Positions 1 through 9,555 of a stretch of DNA of 64,000 nucleotides are shown piece by piece; the stretch's first letter is position 1; each line of letters starts with the position of its first letter. The position numbers and the translations under genes were made by a program. This stretch comes from Rhodobacter sp. (GTDB lineage: Bacteria > Pseudomonadota > Alphaproteobacteria > Rhodobacterales > Rhodobacteraceae). The DNA lies in assembly GCA_030065095.1 (NCBI GenBank), contig JASJDP010000028.1:62001-126000 (forward strand), read 5' to 3'. The notes beneath the pieces are model-generated. The model did not search any database and was not told the DNA's origin. It saw only the letters and a program-made list of their open reading frames with translations.

Positions 1-972
1 GGCATTGGCCTCGACCCCGAACTGGGTCAGATCGGTCACGCGGTTGTAAAAGCTGCCCTGATCCCAGAATCCGTCTTCCGAACAGCCGATGCAGCCATGG
101 CCCGACTGGATCGGAAACGATGTGCCCTCGTTCCAGCGCACGGTCGAGCAGGCATTGTAAGTGGTCGGGCCCTTGCAGCCGACTTTGTAGAGGCAATAAC
201 CCTTGCGCGCGTTCTCGTCGTCCCATTGCTCGACGAACTGCCCTGCGTCGAAATGCGGACGGCGGTAGCATTTGTCATGGATGCGCTGGCCGTAGAACAT
301 TGCCGGGCGGCCCTGGCGGTCAAGCTCGGGCAATCGATCGAAGGTCAGCATATAGGTGATGACGCCGGTCATCACCTCGGCGATCGGCGGGCAGCCCGGC
401 ACCTTGATGATCGGCTTGTCGGTGATGACCTTGTGCACTGGCGTCGCCTGCGTCGGATTGGGTTTGGCGGCCTGCACACAGCCGTAGGAAGCACAGGCAC
501 CCCACGAAATGATCGCCTTGGCGTCCTTTGCGGCGTGGCGCAGCTGCTCGACGAAGGGCTTTCCGCCGACGATGCAGTACATGCCGTCCTCGTTCAGCGG
601 CGGGTTGCCCTCGACCGCGAGGATATAGTTGCCCTTGTACTGTTGGATCGTTTCCTCGAGCGCGGCTTCGGCGGCATGCCCCGCCGCCGCCATCAGCGTG
701 TGGGAATAGTCGAGCGAGATCATCGACAGCACCACATCCTTGGCCAGCGGGTGCGAGCCGCGGATGAAGCTTTCCGAACAGCAGGTGCATTCCAGCCCGT
801 TCACCCAGATCACCGGGGTTCGCGGCTTGGTCTCCATCGCGTGGACGATCTTCGGCACAAAGGCCGGCCCCAGCCCCAGCGCCGAGGCCGTCAGCGAACA
901 GTACTTCATGAAACTCCGCCGGGTGATCCCCTGGCGGCGCATGACATCGTAGAAGGTTTCGATCTGGCTCAA
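1..972 (-). CDS. hupS: [NiFe] uptake hydrogenase small subunit, 3'-truncated by window edge
   Basis: Electron-transfer subunit of the membrane-bound hydrogenase that oxidises H2 and feeds quinone through a b-type cytochrome. The first 324 residues are present; roughly the last 40 lie outside. The start is a TTG at 972 behind a strong GGAGGAGGG Shine-Dalgarno sequence; an internal ATG at 942 would cut into the conserved N-terminus. A Tat signal (TRRSFMK, residues 17-23) means folded export. Near residue 65 the motif is LECTCCSES and further on GACASYGC, which supply the two extra cysteines typical of the oxygen-tolerant [4Fe-3S] proximal cluster. The 200-bp gap to hypF probably holds the promoter. 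No HupR-type TTG-N5-CAA site was recognised there. Confidence 0.95.
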   Translation of the reverse strand, partial: MSQIETFYDVMRRQGITRRSFMKYCSLTASALGLGPAFVPKIVHAMETKPRTPVIWVNGLECTCCSESFIRGSHPLAKDVVLSMISLDYSHTLMAAAGHAAEAALEETIQQYKGNYILAVEGNPPLNEDGMYCIVGGKPFVEQLRHAAKDAKAIISWGACASYGCVQAAKPNPTQATPVHKVITDKPIIKVPGCPPIAEVMTGVITYMLTFDRLPELDRQGRPAMFYGQRIHDKCYRRPHFDAGQFVEQWDDENARKGYCLYKVGCKGPTTYNACSTVRWNEGTSFPIQSGHGCIGCSEDGFWDQGSFYNRVTDLTQFGVEANA

Positions 973-1173
973 TGCTGGCCCTCCTCCAACCCGAATCGCC
1001 GGAACGCGGGCATGCCCCGCGATCTTCCCGCTCAGGATCGCGGCATGCGGAGGTATGCGACAGCAAAACCGATCACGGAGGTGGTGCCTGTTAACGGTCT
1101 GAAATTTATGTATTTATCGAAAAAATCGCGCGCGCCGGGCGGAAGCGGGCTAACCACAGTGGAAAGCTGCCGG

Positions 1174-3417
1174 TCAGTTTGCTTCCAACTGGGCCAGCGC
1201 GACCAGTGTCTGCCCGAAGGCCAGTCCGCCATCGTTGGCGGGGACGAGGCCCGGCCCGCAGATGCGCATCCCGGAAAGCCGTGACGTGACGCCCCGAAGC
1301 AACGTCATGTTCTGGAAACAGCCCCCCGACAGCGCGACCGTCTCCGTGCCCCAGGCGTCGGCCTCGGCCCGCGCCGCATCTGCGAACGCATCGGCGAAGA
1401 AGCCGTGTGCCCGGGCAGCGATCACCGCGGTCTCCACGCCGCGCGCAAGATCCCGGGCCATCGCCTCGAACATCGGCGCCGGATCGATTTCCGCGCCATC
1501 GGTGCCGTAGGGATAGCTGCCGCTTGCCGGCGTGCGCAGCGCCAGCGCCTCCAGCAGCATCGCCGCCTCGCCTTCATAGCTCTGCCGTTCCGCCGCCAGC
1601 CCAAGGCAGGCGGCCACCGCGTCGAAGAGCCGCCCGGCCGAGCTTGACATCGGGGCGTTGAGATCCGCCGCAGCGGCCGCGCGCAAGGTGTCTCGCGGCC
1701 GATCCGCGAACAAGCGGTCGGCCAGGTCCGACAGGCCCGCCGCGTCCAGCCGCACCACTGCATTCCGCCAGGGTTCGGCCTGGGCCCGGTCGCCGCCGAC
1801 GAGCGGCGCGGGCTTCAGGAACCTGCTTCGCCGCGCCGTGCGGTACCTGCCGACAAGGATCTCACCGCCCCAGACCGTACCGTCCTCGCCCAGTCCGAGA
1901 CCGTCGAGCACAACACCCACGGCGCAATCGCCGTTCCACCCCGCCTCGCCGAGGGCAGCCGCCATATGCGCGTGGTGATGCTGCACCCGCGCGATAGGGA
2001 CACCAAGCTCCTCGGCGCGCGAGATGCCGTGGCGCGTGGCCCGGAAATCCGGATGCAAGTCCACCGCGACCGCCTCGGGGCGGTGATCGAACAGCGCGGC
2101 CATGTCGGCATCGGCCTTCAGAAACTCCTCGACCGAAAGCGCATCGTCGAGATCGCCCATGTGATGGGACAAAAGCGCCTGTCCGTTCTTCGTCAGGCAG
2201 ATCGCCGATTTGAGCTGGCCGCCGAACGCCACGACCTGCCGGTCCGGCAGCCCGTCCGGCAGCGGAATCGTTCCGGGCACCCGGCCGCGCGCGCGCCGCA
2301 GCACCACGGGACCGGTCAGGCCGGCGATCTCCACCCCGTCATCCAGCCGCCGGGCGATCTCGCGGTCATGCATCAGGAAACCGTCCGCGAAGGCGGAAAG
2401 TTTCCGCCGCGCTTCGTCGTTGCCGATCACCTGCGGTTCGCCGGACAGGTTGCCCGAGGTCATGACGACGGGCCCGCCGAAACGGTCCAGAAGGATGTGG
2501 TGCAGCGGCGTGTATGGCAGCATCCAGCCCAGACGGCCCTGCCCCGGCGCAAGTCCCTCCGGCAAGCGGTCGTTACATCGCTCAAGCAAAACGATGGGGG
2601 CCGTGGGCGAACCAAGAAGCGTTTCCTCCTCCGGGGTGGGCCTGGCGAACTGCCGAATGGTTTCCAATGCCGCCATCAGGGCCAGTGGCTTGCCGGGTCG
2701 TCGTTTGCGCTCTCGCAACGTCGCCACCGCATGCGCGTTCCGCGCGTCGCAGGCGAGGTGAAACCCGCCCAGGCCCTTGATCGCGACGATCCGCCCCTGC
2801 CGCAGCCATTCGGCTGTGTGTGCGATGGCATCGCCGTCAATCGCCCGCCCGTCCCGATCCTCGGCCCAGACGCGCGGACCGCAATCGGGGCAGGCGACGG
2901 GCTGGGCGTGAAAGCGGCGGTCGGCGGGATCTTCGTACTCGGCACGGCAGGCGGCGCACATCTCGAACGGCGCCATCGTGGTGCCGGCACGGTCATAGGG
3001 AAGCTGCTTCAGGATCGTGAATCGCGGTCCACAATGGGTACAATTGGTGAAAGCGTAGCCATGGCGCCGCTCTGCCGGGGTCCGGATTTCGGCGAGGCAC
3101 TCCGGGCAAGTGGCCGCATCGGGCGTAACCCGCGTATCTGCCCCTGGCCGGCCGCTCGCCGCGATGACGAACCCGGCATGACCGGCGATTTCAGCGGCCT
3201 CGCCTTCGACCGCATCCACGACCGACAGCCCCGGCGCCTCGTCGGCAAGGGCACGTTCAAACGCATCGAGATCGCCACCGCACACATGGATCAGTACCCC
3301 TTCGGCATCGTTCAGGACCTCGCCCGACAGCCCCATGCGCGTGGCCAACTGCCAGACGAAGGGCCGAAAGCCCACGCCCTGAACCTGCCCCCTGACGCGG
3401 ATGCGCCGGCCCTGCAT
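1174..3417 (-). CDS. hypF: Carbamoyltransferase HypF, hydrogenase maturation
   Basis: Transfers the carbamoyl group from carbamoyl phosphate to HypE, the first step in making the CN ligands of the [NiFe] site. It is 747 residues, the usual length. An N-terminal acylphosphatase domain (GVGFRPFVW, about residues 14-22) is followed by two zinc-finger-like CxxC clusters (CPEC, CTHC, CAAC, CPDC), a YrdC-like domain (KRRPGKPLALM) and a Kae1-like C-terminal domain with VQHHHAHMAA. The ATG shares one base with the hupV stop (TGATG), so translation is coupled. Placement between hupV and hupS is the arrangement known from Rhodobacter capsulatus. Confidence 0.96.
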   Translation of the reverse strand: MQGRRIRVRGQVQGVGFRPFVWQLATRMGLSGEVLNDAEGVLIHVCGGDLDAFERALADEAPGLSVVDAVEGEAAEIAGHAGFVIAASGRPGADTRVTPDAATCPECLAEIRTPAERRHGYAFTNCTHCGPRFTILKQLPYDRAGTTMAPFEMCAACRAEYEDPADRRFHAQPVACPDCGPRVWAEDRDGRAIDGDAIAHTAEWLRQGRIVAIKGLGGFHLACDARNAHAVATLRERKRRPGKPLALMAALETIRQFARPTPEEETLLGSPTAPIVLLERCNDRLPEGLAPGQGRLGWMLPYTPLHHILLDRFGGPVVMTSGNLSGEPQVIGNDEARRKLSAFADGFLMHDREIARRLDDGVEIAGLTGPVVLRRARGRVPGTIPLPDGLPDRQVVAFGGQLKSAICLTKNGQALLSHHMGDLDDALSVEEFLKADADMAALFDHRPEAVAVDLHPDFRATRHGISRAEELGVPIARVQHHHAHMAAALGEAGWNGDCAVGVVLDGLGLGEDGTVWGGEILVGRYRTARRSRFLKPAPLVGGDRAQAEPWRNAVVRLDAAGLSDLADRLFADRPRDTLRAAAAADLNAPMSSSAGRLFDAVAACLGLAAERQSYEGEAAMLLEALALRTPASGSYPYGTDGAEIDPAPMFEAMARDLARGVETAVIAARAHGFFADAFADAARAEADAWGTETVALSGGCFQNMTLLRGVTSRLSGMRICGPGLVPANDGGLAFGQTLVALAQLEAN

Positions 3418-4841
3418 CAGTGCACCGTGCAGACCATGCAGGGATCGAAACTGCGCACGATGTGCTGAACCGAAAGCGGTGCCGTTTCGCCGTCGGCGAC
3501 CGGGGCACCGACCAGCGCCGCCTCCAGCGGCCCCGGCTGCCCGTCCGCGTCGCGGGGCGAGAAGTTCCAGGTCGTCGGCGCGACGATCTGGTAGTTCGCG
3601 ATCCGGCCACCCTCGATCACGACCCAATGGCCGAGCGCACCGCGCGCTGCCTCGACAAGACCGGCGCCGCGTCCGGTCTTCGGCACGTCGAACTCGCCCA
3701 TGAACCGCCCGCCGGGATCGAGCGCCTGCGCCCAATCCTCCAGCCAGATCTGCGTCCGGGCGATTTCGAGCAGCCGGCCGGCGATGCGCGCTCTGACCCC
3801 GCCCTCGTCGGCCAGGGCCAAAGCAAGCCGGTGGCCGTCGACAACCTGCCGGGCCAAGGCACCGACTTCGCAGGTCCGGCCGCCCAGCCGCGGCGCCTTG
3901 CACCAGCTGTACCCCGGCTCGCCCATCTCTTCGTCGGGCCGGGTTGCTCCGTCAAAGGGATGCGCCGCCCCGCCCAGCATCCAGCTTTGCGACACATGTT
4001 CGACGATCTCACCGGTCTTCAGATCCGAAATCTCGCCGTCGGCCCATACACCCGCCCGAGTTTTTCGGCCCGTGGCAAAGGGATAGGCACCGTAGGACAA
4101 GTACCGGCGGGGTCCCCATCCCATATCGGCAAGACCGAGATCGGCGGACGCCGTCAGAAACAAGCCTGCATCGCCCTGCGTCCAGCAAGCTAGATCGGAG
4201 ACGCTTTCAAGCGCCGTGAACTCTTCCAGCCGCCCGCCAAAAAGCCGGGTTTCAAGGTGACGCCGGAAACTTCGCAGGATCGAGACGATCCGGACCCGGT
4301 CGGCAGCGTCTGGCGTGCGGGTAACGCCCGCAGGCTGGATCGCCAGAGTATGCGGCCACTTGCCCCCCAGAATTCCGGCAATGTGGAACAGCCGCGCGCG
4401 CGCCTCCAGCGCCGCATGCTGCGACGCGCCCTTCGCAGCCGTGAACCGCTCGACCATGTCGGAATGCCAAACGCGGCCCTTGTATGCCTGCCTGGCGAAA
4501 TCCGGCATGAAGAACAGGTTGAAGTGGGTCACGTGGTCGGCGAGGTTCTCGACCCCGTGCAGGATGGCTGCGGCAAGCGCGCCCTGCTCGGTCATTTCGG
4601 CCCCCGCCGCGTCCGCCAGTGCAAGCGCGGCCGCCGCCGACTGGCTGATCGAGCAGATGCCGCAGATCCGCGGTGTCAGCGTCAACGCGTCCCTTGGGTC
4701 GGCGCCTTTCAACATCACCTCGAAGCCCCGGAACAGCGGCGAGTTTGCGTAGGCCGCCGCAACGGTCCCGTCGGAGGCCTGCAGGCGCACCTCAAGATCG
4801 CCCTCGACGCGGTTGAACGGCCCAACGATCAATTCGGTCAC
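3417..4841 (-). CDS. hupV: H2-sensing (regulatory) hydrogenase large subunit HupV
   Basis: Large subunit of the cytoplasmic regulatory hydrogenase that senses H2 and passes the signal to the kinase HupT. It is 474 residues. Nickel-binding motifs are visible at the N-terminus (RICGICS) and at the very C-terminus (DPCMVC followed by TVH and the stop). The protein ends right after this motif, so it lacks the C-terminal extension that a protease removes from catalytic hydrogenases; this is typical of sensor hydrogenases. The start is a GTG overlapping the hupU stop (GTGA), giving the N-terminus VTELIVGPFNRVEGD. A product from an upstream start would merely read the hupU region in another frame. 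Confidence 0.94.
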   Translation of the reverse strand: MTELIVGPFNRVEGDLEVRLQASDGTVAAAYANSPLFRGFEVMLKGADPRDALTLTPRICGICSISQSAAAALALADAAGAEMTEQGALAAAILHGVENLADHVTHFNLFFMPDFARQAYKGRVWHSDMVERFTAAKGASQHAALEARARLFHIAGILGGKWPHTLAIQPAGVTRTPDAADRVRIVSILRSFRRHLETRLFGGRLEEFTALESVSDLACWTQGDAGLFLTASADLGLADMGWGPRRYLSYGAYPFATGRKTRAGVWADGEISDLKTGEIVEHVSQSWMLGGAAHPFDGATRPDEEMGEPGYSWCKAPRLGGRTCEVGALARQVVDGHRLALALADEGGVRARIAGRLLEIARTQIWLEDWAQALDPGGRFMGEFDVPKTGRGAGLVEAARGALGHWVVIEGGRIANYQIVAPTTWNFSPRDADGQPGPLEAALVGAPVADGETAPLSVQHIVRSFDPCMVCTVH

Positions 4842-5833
4842 GTCGACCGCTCGCGCTTCGGTTTCGGCGCCACCTCGATCCGGTCGGAATGGGCGTTGCG
4901 GTTGATCCGCTCCGGCGTTGCCGCCTTCGACAAGGACGCCAGCGCCATGAACCAGGCTTTCGGCATGTCGGTCGGCAGGCCGACGGGAATGCCCGCCACT
5001 TTCGGCGTCTCGGTAAAAGTCAGCTGCGGATCCTCGAAATCCGGGCTGGTGCAGGCAATACAGGGATAACCGCCCCGGGTGCAGGAACCGCCGCCGTTCC
5101 AGGGCCGGATATTGCAGTCGCCCACGGCCTGCGTGCCGATGCAGCCGAGATGCTCCATCAGGCAGCCGAGTTCGGACAGTTGTCGCGCACTGGCCTTGTA
5201 TTCGTAGTATTCGTTCTTGGGACAGGCGTGGTGGACCAGATGGTCGGTATAGAACCGGGGACGGTTGAACGCGTCGAGAGCCCCGGCATCCAGCGCGCCG
5301 CCCGCAAGCAGCAACAGCGTCTCCGTCACCCATCCCGGATGCGTGGGACAGCCGGCGACATTCACCACCGGCAGTCCCGAACGGCTTCGGAACGCGCTGG
5401 CCAGCGCGCCGCCGGCCTGGCTTCCGTCGAACTGAAGCCCGACGGCGCCGGATGGATTGCCACCTGCCGCCGTGACGCCGCCAAAGGCGGCGCAGGTGCC
5501 CACGGCAACCACATGCCGGGCCAGCGGCGCGAGCGCCCGGCACCAGTCCAGCATCGGCCGTCCAGTGCCGGACAGGATGTGAAACCGCCCCGTTCCGTTC
5601 GGTCCGGTCACGATCGACCCTTCGACGCACAGGATATCCAAAGGCGCTTCGCCAGATAGAACGCTCTCCAATGTGGCGTTGGCTTCGGCCCCGGTCGCCT
5701 CGGAAATCGCCGGGTGCCAGAGCAACTCGATGCCGGCATCGTCCAGAAGTTCGAGAACGTTCGGGTCCTCGGCACACAGCAGCGACATGGTGCAGCCGCC
5801 GCAACCGGCAGATTGCAGCCAGAGCAAATTCAA
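4838..5833 (-). CDS. hupU: H2-sensing (regulatory) hydrogenase small subunit HupU
   Basis: Iron-sulfur subunit of the H2 sensor HupUV, 331 residues. There is no Tat signal: the protein starts MNLLWLQSAGCGGCTMS with the proximal-cluster cysteines almost at once, so it stays in the cytoplasm. The proximal cluster has the ordinary CGGC / GTCAAFGG pattern, unlike the six-cysteine HupS of the same locus. Further cluster cysteines are in CPTHPGW, CPKNEYYEYK, CLMEHLGCIG and CNIRPWNGGGSC. The start is a TTG that overlaps the hupT stop (TTGA). The next ATG is past the first cysteines and would destroy the cluster. Confidence 0.94.
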   Translation of the reverse strand: MNLLWLQSAGCGGCTMSLLCAEDPNVLELLDDAGIELLWHPAISEATGAEANATLESVLSGEAPLDILCVEGSIVTGPNGTGRFHILSGTGRPMLDWCRALAPLARHVVAVGTCAAFGGVTAAGGNPSGAVGLQFDGSQAGGALASAFRSRSGLPVVNVAGCPTHPGWVTETLLLLAGGALDAGALDAFNRPRFYTDHLVHHACPKNEYYEYKASARQLSELGCLMEHLGCIGTQAVGDCNIRPWNGGGSCTRGGYPCIACTSPDFEDPQLTFTETPKVAGIPVGLPTDMPKAWFMALASLSKAATPERINRNAHSDRIEVAPKPKRERST

Positions 5834-7155
5834 GGCGTATCTCCCAAGGGCAGCGTCAGGCGGAACGCCGCGCCCGGATTGCGATTTGTGAATTCCAGAA
5901 CGCCACCGTGCTCTTCGGCAATCTTTGCCGAAATCGACAGCCCCAGGCCCGTGCCCTGTCCGACCGGCTTCGTTGTAAAGAACGGATCGAAGACCGAATC
6001 CGCGACGCCTGCCTCAATGCCAGAGCCGTTGTCGGACACCGTCAGAACCGCGAAGTCGCCATCCCGTCCTATTGAAATCGAGACATCCGGATCGGGCAGC
6101 CCGCGCGTTGCGTCAATGGCGTTCTGTACAAGGTTCATCACGATCTGCTGAATGTGTCCGGCGTTGCCCACGACGCTAAGCGTGTCGCACCCGGCAAACC
6201 GGATGACAGCCCCGGACTTCGACCCGCGGCTGACCCACCGGGCCGCCACCTGGACCGCTTCGACCAGGTCGAAGGGTTCGCGCTCGGTGCTGCCCGCCAC
6301 GCTCAGGCGGCGCAGGTCGGAAACGATATCGCGCACACGCTCTGCCCCGTCGCGGGCACCCTCGATCGATTGCCGAAGGTTGCGCAATTCCCGGTCCAGT
6401 TTCAACTCGCGCCGAAGTGCGACCAGTTCGTCGCGGGGCGCCCCCGCCTCGACCCGTTCGAAATAGGTCTCGAACCGGCTGATGTATTTTTCAAGTGTGT
6501 GGGCGTTCGCGTAGACAAAGCTGATGGGGTTGTTCAGTTCGTGCGCCACCCCGGCAAGCAGGCGACCAAGCGAGGCGAGCTTTTCGTTCCGCACAAGCTG
6601 AGTCTGCGCCTCCTTCAGATTCTTGTGGCTGTCTTCCAGTTCGGCATAGGCCCGGCGCAACTCGCCCAGGGGCCGCCCGACGATCACGGCTCCGGTCATT
6701 CGGCCCCGATCGTCGGTCCGCGCGGAGATCGAGACATCGTACGGGGCGGAACCGTCGGGCGTCACGACATCGGCCTCGAAATGCACCGGATCCTTCGAGA
6801 ACCGAAGCGCTTCGATGGCTTGCCCGATCCGGATCGCGCTTTCGCCCTCGAACAGTGCATCGGCCCTGGTCCCGACAAGGCTGCCGCCGCCAATGCCGGT
6901 GACCCGTCCGATCGACGCGCTGACCTCCTCGATCACGCCCGATCGGCCAAGGACCAGCATCACGTCGCTCACGGACGACAGGATCGATCCAAGCAGACGC
7001 CGGAACTCGTGCAGCTCTTCATTCTGCTGCTCCAGCCGTTCCTGATAGGAAACAAGCTCTGCATAGGCCTTGTCCACGGCAGCAAGCACTTGTGACCAGG
7101 CCTCGGTCGAGAACGGTTTGTCGTCGGTATCGGAGGGCTTGATTTCCAAAGGCAT
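5830..7155 (-). CDS. hupT: Hydrogenase-linked sensor histidine kinase HupT
   Basis: Soluble histidine kinase that works with HupUV to control uptake-hydrogenase expression through the response regulator HupR (not in this window). It is 441 residues. A coiled-coil-like start (about 30-55) precedes a PAS domain (about 55-165), a dimerisation/phosphoacceptor region with GVAHELNNP (His about 205) and a HATPase domain with DNGSG and GQGTGLGLS. There are no membrane segments. The ATG at 7155 follows GAAGGAG. It is the first gene of the hupTUV-hypF run, all joined by 1-4-base overlaps. In R. capsulatus the HupT/HupUV pair represses hydrogenase when H2 is absent; the same role is inferred here. Confidence 0.93.
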   Translation of the reverse strand: MPLEIKPSDTDDKPFSTEAWSQVLAAVDKAYAELVSYQERLEQQNEELHEFRRLLGSILSSVSDVMLVLGRSGVIEEVSASIGRVTGIGGGSLVGTRADALFEGESAIRIGQAIEALRFSKDPVHFEADVVTPDGSAPYDVSISARTDDRGRMTGAVIVGRPLGELRRAYAELEDSHKNLKEAQTQLVRNEKLASLGRLLAGVAHELNNPISFVYANAHTLEKYISRFETYFERVEAGAPRDELVALRRELKLDRELRNLRQSIEGARDGAERVRDIVSDLRRLSVAGSTEREPFDLVEAVQVAARWVSRGSKSGAVIRFAGCDTLSVVGNAGHIQQIVMNLVQNAIDATRGLPDPDVSISIGRDGDFAVLTVSDNGSGIEAGVADSVFDPFFTTKPVGQGTGLGLSISAKIAEEHGGVLEFTNRNPGAAFRLTLPLGDTP

Positions 7156-7479
7156 GTCTACTCCTTCAGGCCGACATTAGAGCAGCGACAAGGATCGGAA
7201 AAGCATCAAGCTGGTCAACAAATGGATCGGTGGCCAGCCATCCTCTCGAACGCAGATCGGTTGCGCCCGTGTACGGCAGATCATTCGAACCCCTGGGTAT
7301 GACGTCGACCGAGGTGCAGAGCAGGAGATTCGGGACATGCGAAACTCGTGCAGCCGGTTGAAGGTGGCCGTGCCGCTGTGCACGCGACCGTATCTGCGGC
7401 GAATTCGCAGGTTTCGGGGCGGCAAGATCCTGGGCGGTCACATAAAATTACCGATTTGTCGGTGGTCGCAAGAAATTCG
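7156..7479. other. Intergenic region upstream of hupT
   Basis: This 324-base stretch lies between the hupT start and the end of the lacI-type gene, both on the minus strand. Short open frames occur on both strands but have no convincing Shine-Dalgarno sequence, family resemblance or codon character. It should contain the hupT promoter; I see no clear operator palindrome in it. Confidence 0.4.
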
Positions 7480-8514
7480 TCAGTCAGGACGCGGCGCGGC
7501 ACTGCTGTTACGGGGTTTGAATTCGGGCGGGATGGCGATCTGATGATCGCTGGTCCCATCGCCCTCGAGCACCGAGATCAACATCTTGGCGGCGGCAGCC
7601 CCCCAGCGCCGCCGCGGCAGGCGCACCGAGGTGAGTTCCGGGGTCATTGCACGGGCGTAAGGCATGTCATCATAGCCGACGACAGAGATGTCGTCGGGCA
7701 CCCGAAGCCCAAGTTTCAGCAATGTGTGCAATAACCCGATCGCCGTTGCGTCGTTATGCGCGAAGACCGCCGTCGGCCTGCGATCCATGGCAGCGATTTG
7801 TCGGGCCGCCTCTTGGCCCGTCTCGATCCCGAGATCTCCGCCGAGGCGCCACTCGACGGGCACTGCCAACCCAGCCTGTTCCAAGGTTGCGGCGAACCCG
7901 TCATGGCGGCGACGGATCGAGTCATGCTGCAGTGGCCCGGCCACCTCGGCAAAGTGACGGTGCCCGAGGTTCAAAAGATGTTCCGCCACCATGCGGCCAC
8001 CCAGATCGTTGTCGATCCGCACTGTCGGCGCGTCGATTTCGGCGTTGTGATTACAGAGCACCAGGGGATGACCACCCAGCGGGTCGACGCCGCCCGCCTT
8101 GGTCAGCCCAGCCGGCGTCGCATCGACGTTCCATAGCAGCCCGTCGGCCTTGTTCGCCGACAACATACCGAAATAGTCATGCTCGCTTTGCGCGTTTTGG
8201 CTGGTGTCACCGATCAGCAGGATGTAGCCGCGGCTGCGCGCGTAGTCCTCGTTACCCTTGAAGAACTCGGCATAGAACGCATTGGTGATGTCCGAGACCA
8301 GGACCATAAGGGTGCGGCTGGCGCCCGTGCGCAGCTGCACGGCCATCTGGTTCGATCTGTAACCGGTCTCGCGCACGACTTTCAGGACATGGTCCAGGGT
8401 CTCCTTTTTCAGGTCCTTTGGCCGGGACAGCGCGCGCGAGACGGTGGCGACCGACACCCCGGCTTTGCGGGCGACGTCACGCACGGTGGGGCGTCGGTTC
8501 GGACTGCTCGGCAC
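7480..8514 (-). CDS. LacI-family transcriptional regulator
   Basis: Probable repressor of the sugar operon it closes; 344 residues from the chosen start. The N-terminal HTH is classic LacI type (TVRDVARKAGVSVATVSRAL), followed by the hinge and a periplasmic-binding-protein-like sensor domain containing DGLLWN and VVGYDDMPYARAMTPELTSV. A GTG at 8514 is preferred because AGGAGG sits 5 bases upstream; a GTG at 8529 would add five residues. It lies 27 bases downstream of the ABC ATPase gene, so it is likely co-transcribed and autoregulated through the operators at 13778-13812. The effector sugar cannot be told from sequence. Confidence 0.93.
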   Translation of the reverse strand: MPSSPNRRPTVRDVARKAGVSVATVSRALSRPKDLKKETLDHVLKVVRETGYRSNQMAVQLRTGASRTLMVLVSDITNAFYAEFFKGNEDYARSRGYILLIGDTSQNAQSEHDYFGMLSANKADGLLWNVDATPAGLTKAGGVDPLGGHPLVLCNHNAEIDAPTVRIDNDLGGRMVAEHLLNLGHRHFAEVAGPLQHDSIRRRHDGFAATLEQAGLAVPVEWRLGGDLGIETGQEAARQIAAMDRRPTAVFAHNDATAIGLLHTLLKLGLRVPDDISVVGYDDMPYARAMTPELTSVRLPRRRWGAAAAKMLISVLEGDGTSDHQIAIPPEFKPRNSSAAPRPD

Positions 8515-8541
8515 TCGCACCTCCTGCACACTATGGCGCGG

Positions 8542-9543
8542 CTAGACTAACGGGCGTCCATCGCGAGCGAAACGGTGGATCTTGGAGAGATCGGCATCGA
8601 GTCCGACGTTCTGGCCAACCTGATACTCGTGCTGCCCTTCGAGCGATATGGTCACTGGGCCGACATCGGGCACCTGCGCGTAGACGATGGTGTTGTGCCC
8701 CAGCCGTTCGACCAGAGTGATCAGGCCCTGCCAGTGCGGAGACTCGGTGACGATATCGAGGTGCTCGGGCCGGATGCCGATGGTCGCGGCATCGTATTCC
8801 TGTGCCGCCTTTCCGGTGATCAGGTTCATCTTTGGCGAGCCGATGAAGCTGGCGACGAATTCCGTCGCAGGGGTGTTGTAAAGCTCCATCGGCGTTCCGA
8901 CCTGTTCGATTCGGCCTGCATTCAGGATCACGATACGATCGGCCATGGTCATCGCCTCGACCTGATCGTGGGTGACGTAGATCATCGTGGTTTTCAGCCG
9001 CTGGTGCAGTTCGCCGATCTCGACCCGGGTCTCGGTGCGCAGCGCCGCGTCCAGGTTCGACAGCGGTTCATCCAAAAGAAACACTCGCGGATTGCGCACG
9101 ATTGCCCGGCCGATGGCGACGCGCTGGCGCTGTCCGCCGCTGAGCTGTCCCGGTTTTCGGTCGAGAAGGGCCTCGAGCTTCAGCGTCGCTGCCGCTTCGT
9201 CGACTTTCTGGCGGATCTCGGCCTTGGGCCGTCGTTCAAGGCTAAGGCTGAATCCCATGTTCTCGGCCACGGTCATCTGCGGGTAAAGCGCATAGGACTG
9301 AAACACCATGGCGATGTTGCGTTGCTTTGGGCTCAGTTTGTTGCTTCTTTCCCCTCCGATCAGAAGATCGCCATCGGTGATTTCATCCAGCCCGGCGATC
9401 AGGCGCAGAAGGGTGGATTTTCCACAGCCCGACGGGCCGACGAAGACGATGAACTCGCCATCGTCGATTTTCAGATTGATATCGTGCAGAACCTTTGTGG
9501 CCCCATAGGATTTGCTGATGTTCCTCAGTTCCAGATCGGCCAT
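8542..9543 (-). CDS. Carbohydrate ABC transporter ATP-binding protein (UgpC/MsmK type)
   Basis: ATPase that powers sugar import through the two permeases encoded upstream in the same operon. It is 333 residues. Walker A is GPSGCGKST (36-44), the ABC signature LSGGQRQR lies at about 134-141, Walker B is VFLLDEP, and the H-loop is YVTHDQVEAM. The C-terminal part is a shortened TOBE-type regulatory domain (GIRPEHLDI). ATG at 9543. It belongs to the CUT1 class; the substrate is unknown. Confidence 0.93.
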   Translation of the reverse strand: MADLELRNISKSYGATKVLHDINLKIDDGEFIVFVGPSGCGKSTLLRLIAGLDEITDGDLLIGGERSNKLSPKQRNIAMVFQSYALYPQMTVAENMGFSLSLERRPKAEIRQKVDEAAATLKLEALLDRKPGQLSGGQRQRVAIGRAIVRNPRVFLLDEPLSNLDAALRTETRVEIGELHQRLKTTMIYVTHDQVEAMTMADRIVILNAGRIEQVGTPMELYNTPATEFVASFIGSPKMNLITGKAAQEYDAATIGIRPEHLDIVTESPHWQGLITLVERLGHNTIVYAQVPDVGPVTISLEGQHEYQVGQNVGLDADLSKIHRFARDGRPLV

Positions 9544-9555
9544 ATGGATTGTCCC

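Noticed and set aside
973-1173. HupR-type TTG-N5-CAA site in front of hupS
   Set aside because: No exact match in the intergenic region; a near match (TTG-N4-CAA) at the end of hypF has wrong spacing.
97-1284. 395-residue plus-strand open frame over the hupS/hypF junction
   Set aside because: It is antisense to hupS and hypF, runs across the intergenic region and has no ribosome-binding site or family look; it is a high-GC shadow.
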